50,929 nt of DNA from Saprolegnia diclina VS20 (GCF_000281045.1 NW_008246154.1:60102-111030), one strand, 5' to 3'. Shown: positions 19,624 to 30,887, counted from the first letter of the stretch. The notes: a model not told the origin generated them from the sequence alone. Translations and numbers: made by a program.

Positions 19624-21109
19624 ATGCTTCGCGTCCTTCCTGCGCTGCGCCGCGCCGTGCCAAGCGGTGCGTCCTCTGCTGCCTCGCGCCTCTGACGCCA
19701 GCGTTGACGTAGGCGCGCGCGGCCTCAGCTCGACCCGCGTGACCCCACGCGTGTACTCGTATGGCGACGGCTACCTCGGGACGCTCGGCCAAGACAACTT
19801 TGACGCGGTGGCCGCGCCGACGCCGATCGCGCCGTTCGACAATGTCGAGATCGCGTCGCTCTCGTGCGGCTGGTAGCACCTCTTGTGGCCTCGCACCTTG
19901 TATCAACGCGGTCGCGGCGTAGGGCGCACACGGGCCTTCTCGACGTCGACGGCAACGCGTACGTCTTTGGCCGGTCGCACCACTTTCGCAACGTCATTCG
20001 CTCGATCAACATGCAGCGCATGGTGCCGTACTTTATGAAGTTTGTCAACACGGTCGGCGGCGAGCGCACGGTCGAGGCCTTTCGCCCGACGCTCATCGAC
20101 TTGCCTGCCAAGGCGACGGCCATCTCGTGCGGCGCAGCGCTGAGTTTGTACTTGACCGAGACAGGCGACCTCTACAGCAACGGCGGCAACTCGTACGGCC
20201 AGTGCGGCATTGGCAACGAGAACACGAGCGTGTGGGAGCCCACGAAGATCAAGCTGCCGCCGGTCGCGACGATGGCGGCCGGCTTCCAGCATGCGCTCGC
20301 CGTCACGACGAATGGCCAAGTCTACGGCTGGGGCAAGGGCGAGCGCGGCCAGCTCGGCTTGTACCGACTGCATGGACAAGATCGTCTTGCCTGATGCTAC
20401 CTCCATCTGTAGTGGCACGGTCAACGTCAGCGCGCCCCAACATATTGTTGCGCTTCGTGAGAAGAACGTGGTGCAGGTCGGCGCCGGCTTCAACCACTCG
20501 GTGGCGCTCACCGGTACCGTCGACTCTACTTTGTGGGATCGTACAACGAGGAGAGCCATCGATTAGACGCGGGCGAGGTCTTTGTCTGGGGCAAGCTCCT
20601 GGGCGCCGACAAGTACGGCCGCAAGACCGGTGAAGACCAGGTCACGCCCCGCCTCGTGCAAACAGCCGCGCCCGTGACGCACATCAAGACGAGCTTCTTT
20701 CATTCGTTCATGGTGACTGGTACGTCGCTTACTCATATTTGCTGGCGAGGCTCATGAAGTGTAGAGGACGGGCAGCTGTGGTGCATGGGCCGCAGCCAAG
20801 CCAGCCAGCACGCTGAAGTCGCCCAGCGCAAGTACCCCGAGACGCACATTGCACCGCATGCGATCGACAACAGCTTCTTGCGCGGTCGGCGCATTCAGCA
20901 CCTCGGCGGCGGTGTGCACTCGACGTCGCTCGTCACAGGTAAACCGCCTCTTGCTTGTACCTGCGGATACGACGCCATGGGTGCTAGACGATGGCAAGGC
21001 GTACGAGTGGGACTGGGAGCAAGGGTTCCGCGCCATCGACGCCACGAAAGATCTGCACGTGCTCGCGTTCGAGCGCGGGTACGGCACCAACTTTGTCCTG
21101 GCCAAGTAG
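19624..21109 (+). CDS. RCC1-repeat protein, probably mitochondrial (RCC1L/WBSCR16-like), 7 exons, 396 aa
   Basis: Exons: 19624-19666, 19713-19872, 19923-20360, 20413-20513, 20567-20719, 20765-20938, 20988-21109. Introns are 45-53 nt and each join keeps the frame. RCC1 repeats form a seven-blade propeller; repeat motifs seen are VYSYGDGYLGTLG, ISCGAALSLYLTETGDLY, MAAGFQHALAVTTNGQVYGW, VGAGFNHSVALTDAGEVFVW and LGGGVHSTSLVTDDGKAY. The N-terminus (MLRVLPALRRAVPSGARGLS) is Arg/Ala-rich with no acidic residue, as in a mitochondrial presequence. Length and layout resemble RCC1L, a mitochondrial RCC1-like protein, but other RCC1 families are possible. An in-frame ATG at 19597 would add nine residues. 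Confidence 0.85.
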
Positions 21110-21900
21110 ATTCGAGTGTTTGCTCGCAACGCGATTATAGCCGACGATTGTATGCAAACTAGAGACATATGCTATTATCGCTTTCAACGACGGTCGACAG
21201 CAAGGTCCTATCGAGTTGCCGAGACTGCACCGGAAGCGTCGGTGCAACAGAACACAACCGTGCAGGATAGCGTCCGAGTACGACGTGGCCTCCATGCGAT
21301 GACGCGCACGGCAATGATGCATCACGCACACCAAAACTACAACGACTCGTTATAAGGGCTTGTGAAAGTCGAAGGCAACAGTAGACCAGTAGACGCGATA
21401 GGCCAGGGATCGCCACGCACACAGAGACAAAGTTGTAGCGCTGCTGAGCCACAACGATGCTTGTACCTCATCAGCGTGTTAGCCACTCCCGACACTATAT
21501 CCCGCAAAGCCTTGGCAAGCGAGTTGCACTCAAGGACAGCGTGCGTGGCGTGCACGTACGTTGCCAGCCATGGTTGCCAGCAGTTGATTGCACTTGCAGC
21601 AAAAGAGGCTGCCATATGCTCGACGGTCAACACGCCACTCTTGCCCTCGTACCGAAGAAAGGTATGCGTATATTGCACGGTCGTGGGAGGAGCTCACCTA
21701 CTAAATGTCCAGGGTCATGACCTCGCCATGCGATCCCGAAGGCGGCGACGGCGGCGGTCCATCGCTTGGATGCTGGCGCCAACGGCAACTTCAACGATCA
21801 TCGTAGAGCCAAGCAGTAGCCAATCAAACGCCGCGCAGGCACGTGAGTGGCAGCGTATCCGGATGGCGCCTGTTTTCCGCAGAGTTCATTCTTGGGACGC
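21110..21900. other. Intergenic region upstream of FBT gene 3
   Basis: No gene recognised. A short frame (MLAPTATSTIIVEPSSSQ, near 21769) followed by GTGAGT could be a 5' exon, but the only acceptor before the FBT frame gives the wrong phase, so it is not included. Confidence 0.5.
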
Positions 21901-23286
21901 ATGGGGCTGCTTGCGGACGCGTCGCTGCTGCCGATGGGCCTCTTGAGCCTCTACTTCATCCAGGCGTTTAGCCTCAGCTTCCCGATGACGGCCTACATCT
22001 CGTGGGTCTCGGACACGATCCACATGTCGCCGGCGACCACAAGCTTTTACTACGCGCTGACGTTTTTCCCATGGAACCTCAAACCGCTCTACGCGCTCCT
22101 CTCGGACAACGTGCCGCTCTTTGGGTACCACCGCAAGTCGTACATTGTCCTCTGCGAGATCGTTTCGTGCGCCTGCATCCTCCTCACGGGTCTCTGCGTG
22201 CGCAGCGTCACTGGCGCGTTCGTCGTCAAGTTTCTCGACTCGGCCTGCGAGGCCTTTACGCAGATGATGCTCGGCATCGTCCTTGTCGACGTCGCGTCCG
22301 GCGACCGCGAGAAGAGCAGCAACGTGCAGTCGTGGGCCAACGCGGCCAAGAACGGCGCGTCGATCGTCGCGCTCCTCGCGGGTATCCCGGTCTACGCCAT
22401 CAAGGACCTGCCCGCGACCACGGTCATTACATGGTCGTCGGTGATTCCGCTGCTTGGTATTCTCATTGCACTCTATCTCTTGCATGAAAACAAATCGGCC
22501 AAGCGCGTGGCGACGCCGACGCACCACCCGTCATCATTGGCCGAATTACTGTCGACCAAGTGGCACGCGCTGCAAACAACGGTTGCCCGCATGCTCCACG
22601 AACAAGCCGCGTACATTCCGGTCATGGTCTTCTTCTTCCTTTGCTCGGCGCTGCCGAGTGGCGGGACTGTCTGGTACCAGTACACGTACTTTTTGCTGAA
22701 AAACGAGCTGCAGTGCCTCCAATATTCGTCGCTCGCTGGCATGGTCGGCCGCGTCGTCTCGTGTGCGATCTACGCCCGCTGCACGCGCGGTGTCGGCATC
22801 CGCACTGTCTTTGGCGTTTCGACCGTGCTCATGACACTTGCAAGCCTCCCACAATTGCTCTTGGCGCCGCCCATGGACGTCGCGACGCTGCCCGTGGATG
22901 TCTGCACCTTTTGCGCGCTCGAGTCGTTTGTGACGGCGTTCGCTGGGGAGTTTGCACTCCTCCAGCTGCTCGTGGTCGCCACGACCTTTTGCCCGCGCAA
23001 GAAGGAGCTCCACGGACTCACGTACGCGCTGTACCTCTCGTTCATGGACTTTGGCGGTGTCGTGAGCGCGTTCTTCTCTGCGCTCTTGGTGTCGGCTCTC
23101 GGGATCACGCAAAATCCTATCACATTCGCCATCGACTATAGCAACCTCTGGCTGCTGCTCGTGCTCGGCGCGATCTTTCAAGTTGCGATCCTCGCCTTTC
23201 TGTGCTTGCTCCCGCGCCAGCTCGAAGATGCGACGAGTGGCGACGAGCCGGAAGCTAAAGCGCTTTTGCCGTCGTCCGAGGCCTGA
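21901..23286 (+). CDS. FBT/BT1-type MFS transporter, divergent class, 461 aa
   Basis: The ATG at 21901 (MGLLADASLLPMGLL) is the first ATG in frame; the upstream open frame has only a GTG. About 12 hydrophobic spans. Family marks: FFPWNLKPLYALLSDNVPLFGYHRKSYI after the second span (the BT1 KPxYxxLSDxxPLxGYHRKSY signature), QMMLGIVLVDVASGDREK, and SFMDFGGVVSAFFSALLVSALG near the end. It lacks the long N-terminus and loop of the two tandem FBT genes, so it belongs to a separate branch. Predicted plasma- or organelle-membrane carrier of folate, pterin or a related solute. It converges with the broken dioxygenase-like gene, 80 nt apart. Confidence 0.85.
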   Translation: MGLLADASLLPMGLLSLYFIQAFSLSFPMTAYISWVSDTIHMSPATTSFYYALTFFPWNLKPLYALLSDNVPLFGYHRKSYIVLCEIVSCACILLTGLCVRSVTGAFVVKFLDSACEAFTQMMLGIVLVDVASGDREKSSNVQSWANAAKNGASIVALLAGIPVYAIKDLPATTVITWSSVIPLLGILIALYLLHENKSAKRVATPTHHPSSLAELLSTKWHALQTTVARMLHEQAAYIPVMVFFFLCSALPSGGTVWYQYTYFLLKNELQCLQYSSLAGMVGRVVSCAIYARCTRGVGIRTVFGVSTVLMTLASLPQLLLAPPMDVATLPVDVCTFCALESFVTAFAGEFALLQLLVVATTFCPRKKELHGLTYALYLSFMDFGGVVSAFFSALLVSALGITQNPITFAIDYSNLWLLLVLGAIFQVAILAFLCLLPRQLEDATSGDEPEAKALLPSSEA

Positions 23287-23366
23287 GACTCCTAGTCTCT
23301 ACTAGAAGAGAATATAGAGTGTGCAGAGAAATATACACGCCTGATGTTACGGACATACTAGTACGA

Positions 23367-26117
23367 CTACGAGGCCTCGACCCGATGGCGCTTGGGAAAT
23401 GGCTCCATGGTGTCGACACTGGTCGCGAGCAGCGCATCGAGCATCGCAACACGCTGCATATCGTCTTCGTACTGCTTGAGACGGCGATCGTGGACCTCCA
23501 CTTGGTGTGCGGTGGCGCGACTCCGCTTTGCAACGATGTGGTGTCGGGCTGCATGCGATGCAATGTCCTCGAACACGAGCAGCGTAAAGGTCCCGTAGCT
23601 GACGCCGTCGACCGCCGTGAGCCCGTCCACGTCCGGCTCGGCGTCGGGCACGAAAAACTGTCTTCATTTGCATCAATGAGTGCACTCAGTGCGTCGCAGA
23701 GAGGTTCCCCCGCAAATGAAAACGACGTGCGGCGGCCGTCGACCAAAAACGCTGCAAACGCGGCACACTGCGCGCAGTGGTCGCCGGCCACGGCCATGTC
23801 GTTGAACACGTAATCGGTCAACGCCGGCACCGGTGCGAGCGCCCCGCTTTCGAGAAAGATGACCCGGCAGCGCGTTGCAATGGCCACAACAATGGCTCGG
23901 TCGCGGCACTGTGACGTAGACAAGAGCAGGATGACCGGGCAGAGCACCGACCGGGCGTGGTGCAGCGTTGTGGGCAATGTTGCGAGCCAACGGTCGGCGA
24001 CCGCCCGCACCTCGCGCGGTGCTGCGATCGAGAGTCCTTCGATGACGTCGGCAACACAACGTGGGTACGTGTCGGCGTCTGCGTTCGTGTAGAGCAGCGT
24101 TTTTGCAGCGGCCAAAAGCGACGTGGCGAGAATCAAGTGGACAGGCGCTGCGAGGGGCACTGTCGGGCGACGCACCATCCGCACGATCGCATGGACAGAG
24201 TCTTTGCGACGACCAAAGCGTTGGCACGCTTCGAGCAGCAATGTGCTGAATCGACCCAACGTGTGCATCGCGTCCAGCGTGTGCCACTGGTCGTCCGACG
24301 ACAAGAACCCGTTGCTCTTGACGAAAGTGTTGTCCTTCATGTGTCCGATCTCGGCGATGGCCGCATTGATCATGTCCAGATACTGCTGTCGTCGCAGCGT
24401 CGGGTGGCTCGCCACGATACGCACGAGCGCCGTCGGAAGGCTTCGAAGCACGGCATGAGCACACATGTCGACACCCGAGAGCACGGCGCGAAACCGGCGT
24501 ATATAGACGTAGCTGTCGATGGCCAACGTGAGCGAGGGCGGTAGTCGCGCGCCAAACCAGCAGCCATCCGCGCGCTGCGGCGCGACTTCGTCGAGATACC
24601 AGTCCAGAAGCACCCAGTGCTGCATCGAGTCGGTGCACGGCTCCACACACTTGTCCATGAGCAGCGTGTCTCAAACCCGCTTGACAAATTCGCCCACAAA
24701 CGGCTGCCGCAAGGGCGAACACACGGCGTCGTCGCCACGGACAAGACCGGCCAGGCTCGTGAGCAAGGATGGAAGGACTTGGCAGCCGCGGGCCTCGATC
24801 CAGCGCTGGCAAAAGCTCTCGAACGCCGGGCACAGCGTTATCCAGCCAAACGCGTCCAGGAGCGCGTGAAGGCTCACGAGGTCGACTTCTTCGAGCACGG
24901 TTTCGACGAGGATGAGCACATCGCGGACGAAGCGGGCTGCGAGGAGAACGTCGCGGCTCGCCACCAAGAGGCTCGTCAGAGCCCGTATATGATGCGATTG
25001 AAATTTGATTCTGAAAGCGACGTGGTTGACCACCGTTGCCATGAGACCAAAGCACAGCTCGCGGGCGCTCAGGTCGAGGCGCGAGACGTCGTCCTGCGCG
25101 ACACAAAGCGCCGAATCGAGCCCGAGAAGGCTTGCGCGGTACGGCTTGAGCCAAAACACGATCGCAGCAGATTCAATGCGTGCTCTGCCCCGATGGAGAC
25201 TACGAAACGCATGGACGAGCTTCTTGGGGAGGGAGGCGGCGACGTCTTCGGGCACGCTGCATGCGGGGTGTACGGCGGCCGTGTTGATCACATAGTGATC
25301 ACTCTTGGTGCATTGGACCTCGGCGAGCGCGACATCGTACCGGCCTGTGGTCAGAAGGCACTCGACCAACGCCGAATCCACCTTGCCGAGACGATCAAAG
25401 GCCAAGGGTGGCATCACATCAAGATCGAGTCCAAAGATGTGTTCTCGAGCGGCGGGTCGTCAGCGATCGCCGTCCACGCAGTGAGAACGTCGTGCCGGGT
25501 GGGCGGCGGCCGCAGCGTCGCATCGAGCGCAACGAGCGCATACACAAGCACCAGCTGGCGGCCAGACGTAAGGGGCGATGAAGTGATCGTCGCGTCGCGG
25601 AAGGTCGCGATTGCCTGGACCATTGGAAGTGCCGGTGGCGCCATCGTGCTGCCACCATAGGCAATCGTGATGGCGCCACCGACGGGCGCGGACGGCAGCG
25701 TTACCAGGAGAGTCCCAAAGGCGTTGTTGGGCTCCGGTCGTAGCGCGAGGCCGGTTGACGCGCCTGGCGTGTCGATGCAGAGGTGCGAGAAGATCGCCGT
25801 GCCTTATTGGCACGGAGCGTTTGCTGGATAGCGGGCACAAGACTCGTGGCGACGACCGCCGCCCACGCCTCGTCGTTTTGGATGCGAACGCTGGATGCCG
25901 GCACGACGCAGCTTGTGGCGTATCGCGCAGCAAGCTCCTGGTCTTGGCTCAGAGGCCATGGCCAGCACAAGCAGCCTTCGACGCCATCGAGGACGAGCCG
26001 CGGCGCGACGTGGCGCGAGATGCTGCTCTGGTGGACGTAGTTTGTCGACTTGCGCAGTAGAGCAAACGCAGCTTCGTACGCTGCTGTCGTCACGTCTACC
26101 GTTTGTGTCGCACGCAT
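23367..26117 (-). pseudogene. Degenerate dioxygenase-like family, copy 1, disrupted
   Basis: Aligned by eye with the intact copy at 45584-48376, it covers the whole family length from the ATG at 26117 to a TAG at 23367-23369, but in pieces. One base appears to be lost at about 25801-25803 (GGG to GG, minus-strand sense). A second net -1 shift lies near 25423-25432. An in-frame TGA sits at 24671-24673, where copies 3 and 4 have Trp. A further -1 shift lies in a T run at about 23654. The dioxygenase-like domain is present: SHLCIDT, FGTLLVTLPS, then ATITSSPLTSGRQLVLVYALVA. The HCAQC motif and the basic tail PKRHRVEAS are also present. Three of the four defects are single-base losses, so consensus errors could contribute. 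The TGA may instead lie in a 57-nt intron (24676-24620). Confidence 0.8.
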
Positions 26118-26188
26118 GATGATGGCCTGTCGTCGTCTTGGCAGATCCTCAAGTGATGGGGACCGACATTCTGCATCACGGCGTTGGG

Positions 26189-26225
26189 ATTGGTCAAATC
26201 GCGACCCAAGGCGATGTGTGATTGG
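26189..26225 (-). promoter_or_regulatory. Paired CCAAT element (32-bp spacing) upstream of copy 1
   Basis: On the minus strand CCAATCACACATC begins at 26225 and GACCAATCC contains the second CCAAT at 26193-26189, exactly 32 bp downstream. The second box is 72 nt from the ATG. The same pair occurs before the other three family loci. Confidence 0.7.
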
Positions 26226-26772
26226 TTGATTTTCCAGTCGCCACTCACCTCTTGCCGCCCCACTTCGAGTGGAAAGAGCCGCTCGCCCGTAGTCAAGCTA
26301 GGATCATGCTTCGACACTGTACCGGACCTCTGCTCGTCGTCCAACCTTCTCTGTCCTCGGTCACAACACAGCACTGTATTTTACTGCTGTTGGATACGTA
26401 AAGCATTCATTGTCCAATAGAGTTGATACAAACCACTTTGTACAATATTGCTATACATTCGTACATATAGCTTAAAAAACATACAGCTGTTTTAAACGGA
26501 GAAGGTTTTGCCTTTGCGTCATACGGCAATTTCGACGACGATCGCAAGTCCCTTGGCAAGCCCCAACCCCATGACGAAGACCCTGCGCATGGCAGCGCAG
26601 TCCAAGCCGACTCGCCAGGGCGCTGCCAGTAGTCCTCACGGCAATGAGTACCGCGACAAGGACGCGAAGAACGGCTCGCGGATCCTCCAGCGCTGCAAGC
26701 GCATGCGGCGCAAAGGATGAGCGACCATCGATCGTCAAGGCCCTCCGGCTCGAGGCCGTTCCGAACAACGCC
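26226..26772. other. Intergenic region upstream of the diacylglycerol kinase remnant
   Basis: AT-rich around 26370-26510. A plus-strand frame from about 26640 is continuous with the DAG kinase exon 1, so the true start could be further upstream than 26773. No other gene recognised. Confidence 0.45.
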
Positions 26773-28290
26773 ATGGCGAGTCCGGACGCCTCGCGCCACT
26801 TCAAGCGCAAGGCCACCATCAAGATGAAGAAGGAAGCGTTCGCGGCCTTCCGCTTCGTCTCCGGCCGCACCGACCGCAAACGCGTACGTGCTATCTCTAT
26901 ATGTACTACAGTACTACAACTCACACCTGGAATAGAGCGCCAGCGCCGCGGCCCAATGGAAGGACGCAACCTGCGGCCGCCAAGGAGAAAGCCGAGCAAG
27001 ACGAGCCCACTGCAATCTCGTATGTATTATTCGGCAGCTACGAAAATGTGGGCGAATGGATGCTGTAGGCCTCTCGCAGCTCCAACAGACCGCGAAGCCA
27101 TCCAAGACGCGCTCGCCACGATGAGCAAGGCCTTCGAGAAGCAAGCCATGGCGACGAGCGCCATGAAGGCTCAAGGCCGCTTCAAGACCTCTTCTCGTGG
27201 CACGACCACAACATTTGTGGTCTGCATGATCTGCGGTGCCAACGCGCATGCGCACTGCGCGACGGCTCGCTCCATGCCCGCCCACTGCATGTGCAAGCAG
27301 GCGGCCGTCCTGTCCGGCTCAACGTGCGACTGGGGCCCGCGCCACGAGCTCGAGCTGCCCGCCAAGTTTGCGCGGATCCCGCAGCCCAAGGCGGAAGTCA
27401 CGCCCCCGACGACCCGCGGCCGACGTGTTTTCGTGCCCATGGGCGTCGTGCCGGCAGGGTTGTTGATCAAGCACCGGTACGTCCAGGATGGTATACATCT
27501 TTTTTGCTCCATAGTCCGTGGCGTAGGTACTCAAGCACGCCAGCTGCCCTCGACGTCGAAATCGAGCTGCCGTCCGAGTGGAAGGCCAAGACGCTCTTGG
27601 GTACGGGCTTCTCCAGTGGGCGGTGTCTTTATGTTGCTACGTAGTGCTCATCAACGGCGGAAGCGGTGGCCAAATGGGTGACAAGATTGCGAATGATTTG
27701 CGCAAGCTGCTCAACCCGCTGCAGGTGCTCCCGTGCCTACGCAACATGCGGCTCTATTATGAACGACCGTTTGTAGATTTACAACATCTCGGGCTCTTGT
27801 CCCCCGATCGGTCCCTTGACGCCGTTCAAGACGGTCAAGGGGCTCCAAATTCTCGCGTGTGGCGGCGCGGTTGGCTGGGTACGTCTCGTGCAACATGGCG
27901 ACGCGCACTCTTGTACGACTGCGATAGGTGCTGCAAACCATCGACGAGGTTGGGTTCGAGACGCCTCCACCCGTCGCGATTCCCCCGCTGGGTACCAACA
28001 TTGACCATAGTTATTTGGCCTTGGTACCGGCAACGACGTTGGGCGCGTTTCGGGCCGGGGTGGTGGCGACACTCCGAATCAGGTATCTCAACTATGAACC
28101 TCGATGTGCGTCGTCACGAATATATATGTGTGGGTAGCCCATGAGCCGCCGCAAGATTTGATCCGACTCTTTACAGCACGAGCGCCCCGCCGCGCTATTT
28201 CGACTGCTGGATCGTCCAATGTGTTTGCGGTCGAAGGCACACCTCCTTTCACGTTGACCATCCAGCAGTCGAAGAAGCACGGCTGGGCGC
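26773..28290 (+). pseudogene. Diacylglycerol kinase remnant, catalytic motif lost
   Basis: Recoverable exons: ~26773-26885, ~26936-27019, 27069-27476, 27527-27600, 27645-27724, 27777-27878 and 27928-28082, with introns of ~44-55 nt; the first junction is uncertain. A C1-like Cys/His region (VVCMICGANAHAHC, CMCK, TCDWGPRHELELP) precedes a DAG kinase domain: LINGGSGGQMGDKI, LLNPLQIYNISG, ILACGGAVGWVLQTID, then PPVAIPPLGT. The phosphate-binding GGDGTVGW is reduced to GGAVGW by an apparent 6-bp loss. A 32-bp insertion (27991-28022, flanked by GGTACC on both sides) splits PLGTGND. After 28137 only shifted traces remain, such as FDCWIV at 28199-28216, which recalls LDRW. DAG kinases make phosphatidic acid; this copy should be inactive. 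Confidence 0.75.
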
Positions 28291-28439
28291 TCGTAAGGTC
28301 CGCCTTGGACAACGACTTTCGTACTTTGCTAGTCATAATGATTGTAATCAAATGTCCTGTATTTTATCTTCTTCGGTATGCAGCGTAGCTCCACGGGTAA
28401 ACAACGTCGCGACGAGGTCGCGATGCAGACGTTGACCAA

Positions 28440-28941
28440 CACTCGACGGGTCTGTTCATGCGGTCGAGTCTCGCCGCGGACCTTCATGCCTTCGTCCATG
28501 CGCTTGGTAACGCCGCCAATCATCAGCTCGACAATGTCGCGACAACGTCACGACATCTTCACGACAGCGTCATAACAATGTTACAGCAACGTCGTAACAA
28601 CAACGTCGCGACAACCGTCGCGACAACGTCGTAACAATGTCGCGACAATGGTACAAAAGTGTTACGACGACGTCGCGAGGTCTAGCACTCGACGGGTCTG
28701 TTCGTGCGGTCGAGTCTCGCCGCGGACCTTCATGCCTTCGTCCATGCGCTTGGTAACGCCGCCAATCATCTGCACGACAACGTCACGACAGCGTCGCGAC
28801 AACGTCATAACAATGTTACAGCAACGTCGTAACAACAACGTCGCGACGACTGTCGCGACAACCGTCGCGACAACGTCGTAACAATGTCGTAACAACGTCG
28901 CGACAATGGTACAAAAGTGTTACGACGACGTCGCGAGGTCT
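28440..28941. repeat. Tandem ~250-bp duplication containing TCGCGA-rich satellite
   Basis: Two copies, 28440-28683 and 28686-28941. Each begins with a near-identical ~85-bp non-satellite core (starts CACTCGACGGGTCTGTTC, ends CGCCAATCATC). Each continues with degenerate ~11-13-bp units built on AACGTCGCGACAA and AACGTCGTAACAA, and closes with GTTACGACGACGTCGCGAGG. On the minus strand the core is open and encodes IGGVTKRMDEGMKVRGE, of unknown origin. Confidence 0.85.
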
Positions 28942-29370
28942 CGTCAATGCATGTTCATGTGGACCACTCGGCAAGCGCCGGCGCAAAAAGAAGCTCTTGC
29001 CGACGAAACACGAGTGCCACATTGAGAGGGAAAAACCCGCTAGACTGGCGAAGAGATGGCACATGTTGCTCGCGTTGTGCTCGACACCCAGCACTGCACC
29101 AAGGTCTTGCATGGCTGGCAGCAGCTTTGGCCAGTCACATGTGTCCACCGGCAGCGATAGCTCAGAAGGGTGTTCTCAAACAAAGCGGCTTGCTCATGTT
29201 GCATTGTTGGCCGAGCACAAGACACCGCGTGGCATCGCTTGCAAGTCGCTCGGACAAGTGCAACGTGGGGCCAGTGTACGGCAATACCAAGAAGACAACT
29301 GCGCAAAGACAACATCACGTGTAGTCGCATGCCTGAATATACTGAGGCTGGGGTGGTTGGTCGAGATGCG
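28942..29370. other. Intergenic debris, possible retroelement remnant on the minus strand
   Basis: A minus-strand frame at ~28960-29150 reads DTCDWPKLLPAMQDLGAVL, which weakly resembles the integrase-proximal W..LLP..Q segment of oomycete Ty3/gypsy elements. No other retroelement domain, LTR or target-site duplication is seen, so this is a tentative label. Confidence 0.25.
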
Positions 29371-30692
29371 CTAGCTATTTTTCGTCATATCGGTCGATTG
29401 TACACATTGAAGTGTTGGCCGTCGTGCCAACGCGGCTTGGTCCTGTTCGTTGCACGGCAACACGTGGACTACAAGGACGTCCTTCTCCATGCTGCGTACG
29501 ATTTGCGCCTAAATATCAAAGTGTCAACTTGGTGCTCGGTGGATGTAGTCGACCGTACCCGCGGCGCGCTGTCGTCACTGCAGTAGACACCAAGGCCCAT
29601 GCTTGGCGTCGTGAACGCAGCCACAACATGCGTCGCCGGTAACCGTGCAGCAACTTTTGATTTGCTGGACGATGCCTCCTCTCGCCGCCGCTTACGGGAC
29701 GAGCCATGGCTCGTGGACGGTGCTCGTAGAAGGCCAAGGACACCACCTTCGACGCCAACATCATGGTTGAGCGCGGCGGCGTCGTTGAAGGCCCGCCTAA
29801 TGCATCATAGTCACGTCGTGCCACATAATCATCATCGACAAGTACGTTCGTACGTTAGATTGTGGTCGATGGTAGCAGCGTCCAGCGCCGTCTTGCGGCG
29901 AAAGCGGCCTTCCAATTGCTGAAGAAGTCCCGTGCGCATGATCTCTTCGCCTCGCCCTAGACATGTGCATTGTGAGAAAGGAGAGACTTGTGAAAAGGAC
30001 GCGTATGTACCAGTGGCGGCCCACGCGTAGCCGTTCGGTGACTGTGTAGCGTTCCAGGCGACGCAGCCCATGCGAGGGCAGCCCGCGGGACCAACGCGAC
30101 CTGGCGCCTTGAGCGCGATGCCAGCGCTGGAGGCGGCCGCCGCCATGTGTCCATGAACGTCGACAACGACGGCGCCGACCGTGTCCAAACTGTGGCTTTG
30201 CATCAATGCGTGCTTGCGCAGGGCAGTTGCGTCGATTGGTGTTGTTGCGTAGTCGACGAACTCTACATCCAGTGCGCGCGCCTTCTCTACGGCGCCGGCA
30301 CCCACGAGCACCATGGGCGGGGTGCGACCATCGTCGCGACTCGTGTCAGCGCCGCGCAGCAGTGCGGCCGCGAGCTCGATCGGGTTGCGCACACCGTGGA
30401 CAGCACCGACGCAGCCAATGCCTCCGCTATGACCGTCGACGATCGAAGCGTCGGTCTCGATGACGCCCGTCTCGGTGAGGTTGACGCACGGCCCGTTGCT
30501 GCCGGCGTTGGTGCAGGCGGCGTCTTCGAGGACGCGGACCGCAGCGGTTGCGGCGACCGTCGCTGATGCACCATCTCGCAGGAGACATCCGGCCAACTCG
30601 AGAGCGTCGCGCATGCTGGCCTCGGCGAGCGCCGTGGAAGCTGCGTCGGCTGCATGTCGGCCGGCGCCAATGTGCACGGCCACGGCCCACAT
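29371..30692 (-). CDS. Threonine aspartase 1 (taspase-1-like Ntn hydrolase), 4 exons, 386 aa
   Basis: Exons (minus): 30692-30011, 29956-29854, 29796-29559, 29508-29371; introns 54, 57 and 50 nt, all joins in frame. The start MWAVAVHIGAGRH gives the VHxGAGxHS-like opening of taspase-1. Further marks: VLEDAACTNAG, ETDASIVDGHSG, the autoprocessing/catalytic Thr in SLDTVGAVVVD (Thr171), ASSAGIALKAPGRVG and TGRGEEIMRTGLL. Ntn hydrolases of this group cleave themselves before the Thr, giving alpha and beta subunits. Taspase-1 cuts nuclear regulators such as MLL in animals; targets in oomycetes are unknown. The plant-type L-asparaginase family is the main alternative, but the GAGRH opening and the glycine-poor C-terminal extension favour taspase. 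Human taspase-1 is 420 aa. Confidence 0.8.
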
Positions 30693-30743
30693 GTTGTGGG
30701 TTGTGGTTCGGTGCAGCTGGCGTCCGGAAACGTATCCGGACAA

Positions 30744-30764
30744 ATGTGCTGGCAGCACGAGCGG
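30744..30764 (+). repeat. 21-bp inverted repeat, left arm (flanks the MATE pair)
   Basis: Its exact reverse complement lies at 33443-33463. The arm contains the palindrome GTGCTGGCAGCAC. Adjacent sequence (GTCCGGAAACGTATCCGGAC at 30722-30741) is a separate small inverted repeat. Confidence 0.75.
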
Positions 30765-30887
30765 CACGCGATCGGTGATGTCCTTATTAGCTTGTCGTTA
30801 TTTGCTTGTCCAAGCCTGTGGGATGATCGAATACCAAGGACAAGAACGCTTCTCGATAGAGACATGAAAATCAATTGAATTACGACT

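Noticed and set aside
28441-28941. Possible CRISPR-like array
   Set aside because: The units are degenerate satellite with no constant repeat-spacer pattern, and the genome is eukaryotic.
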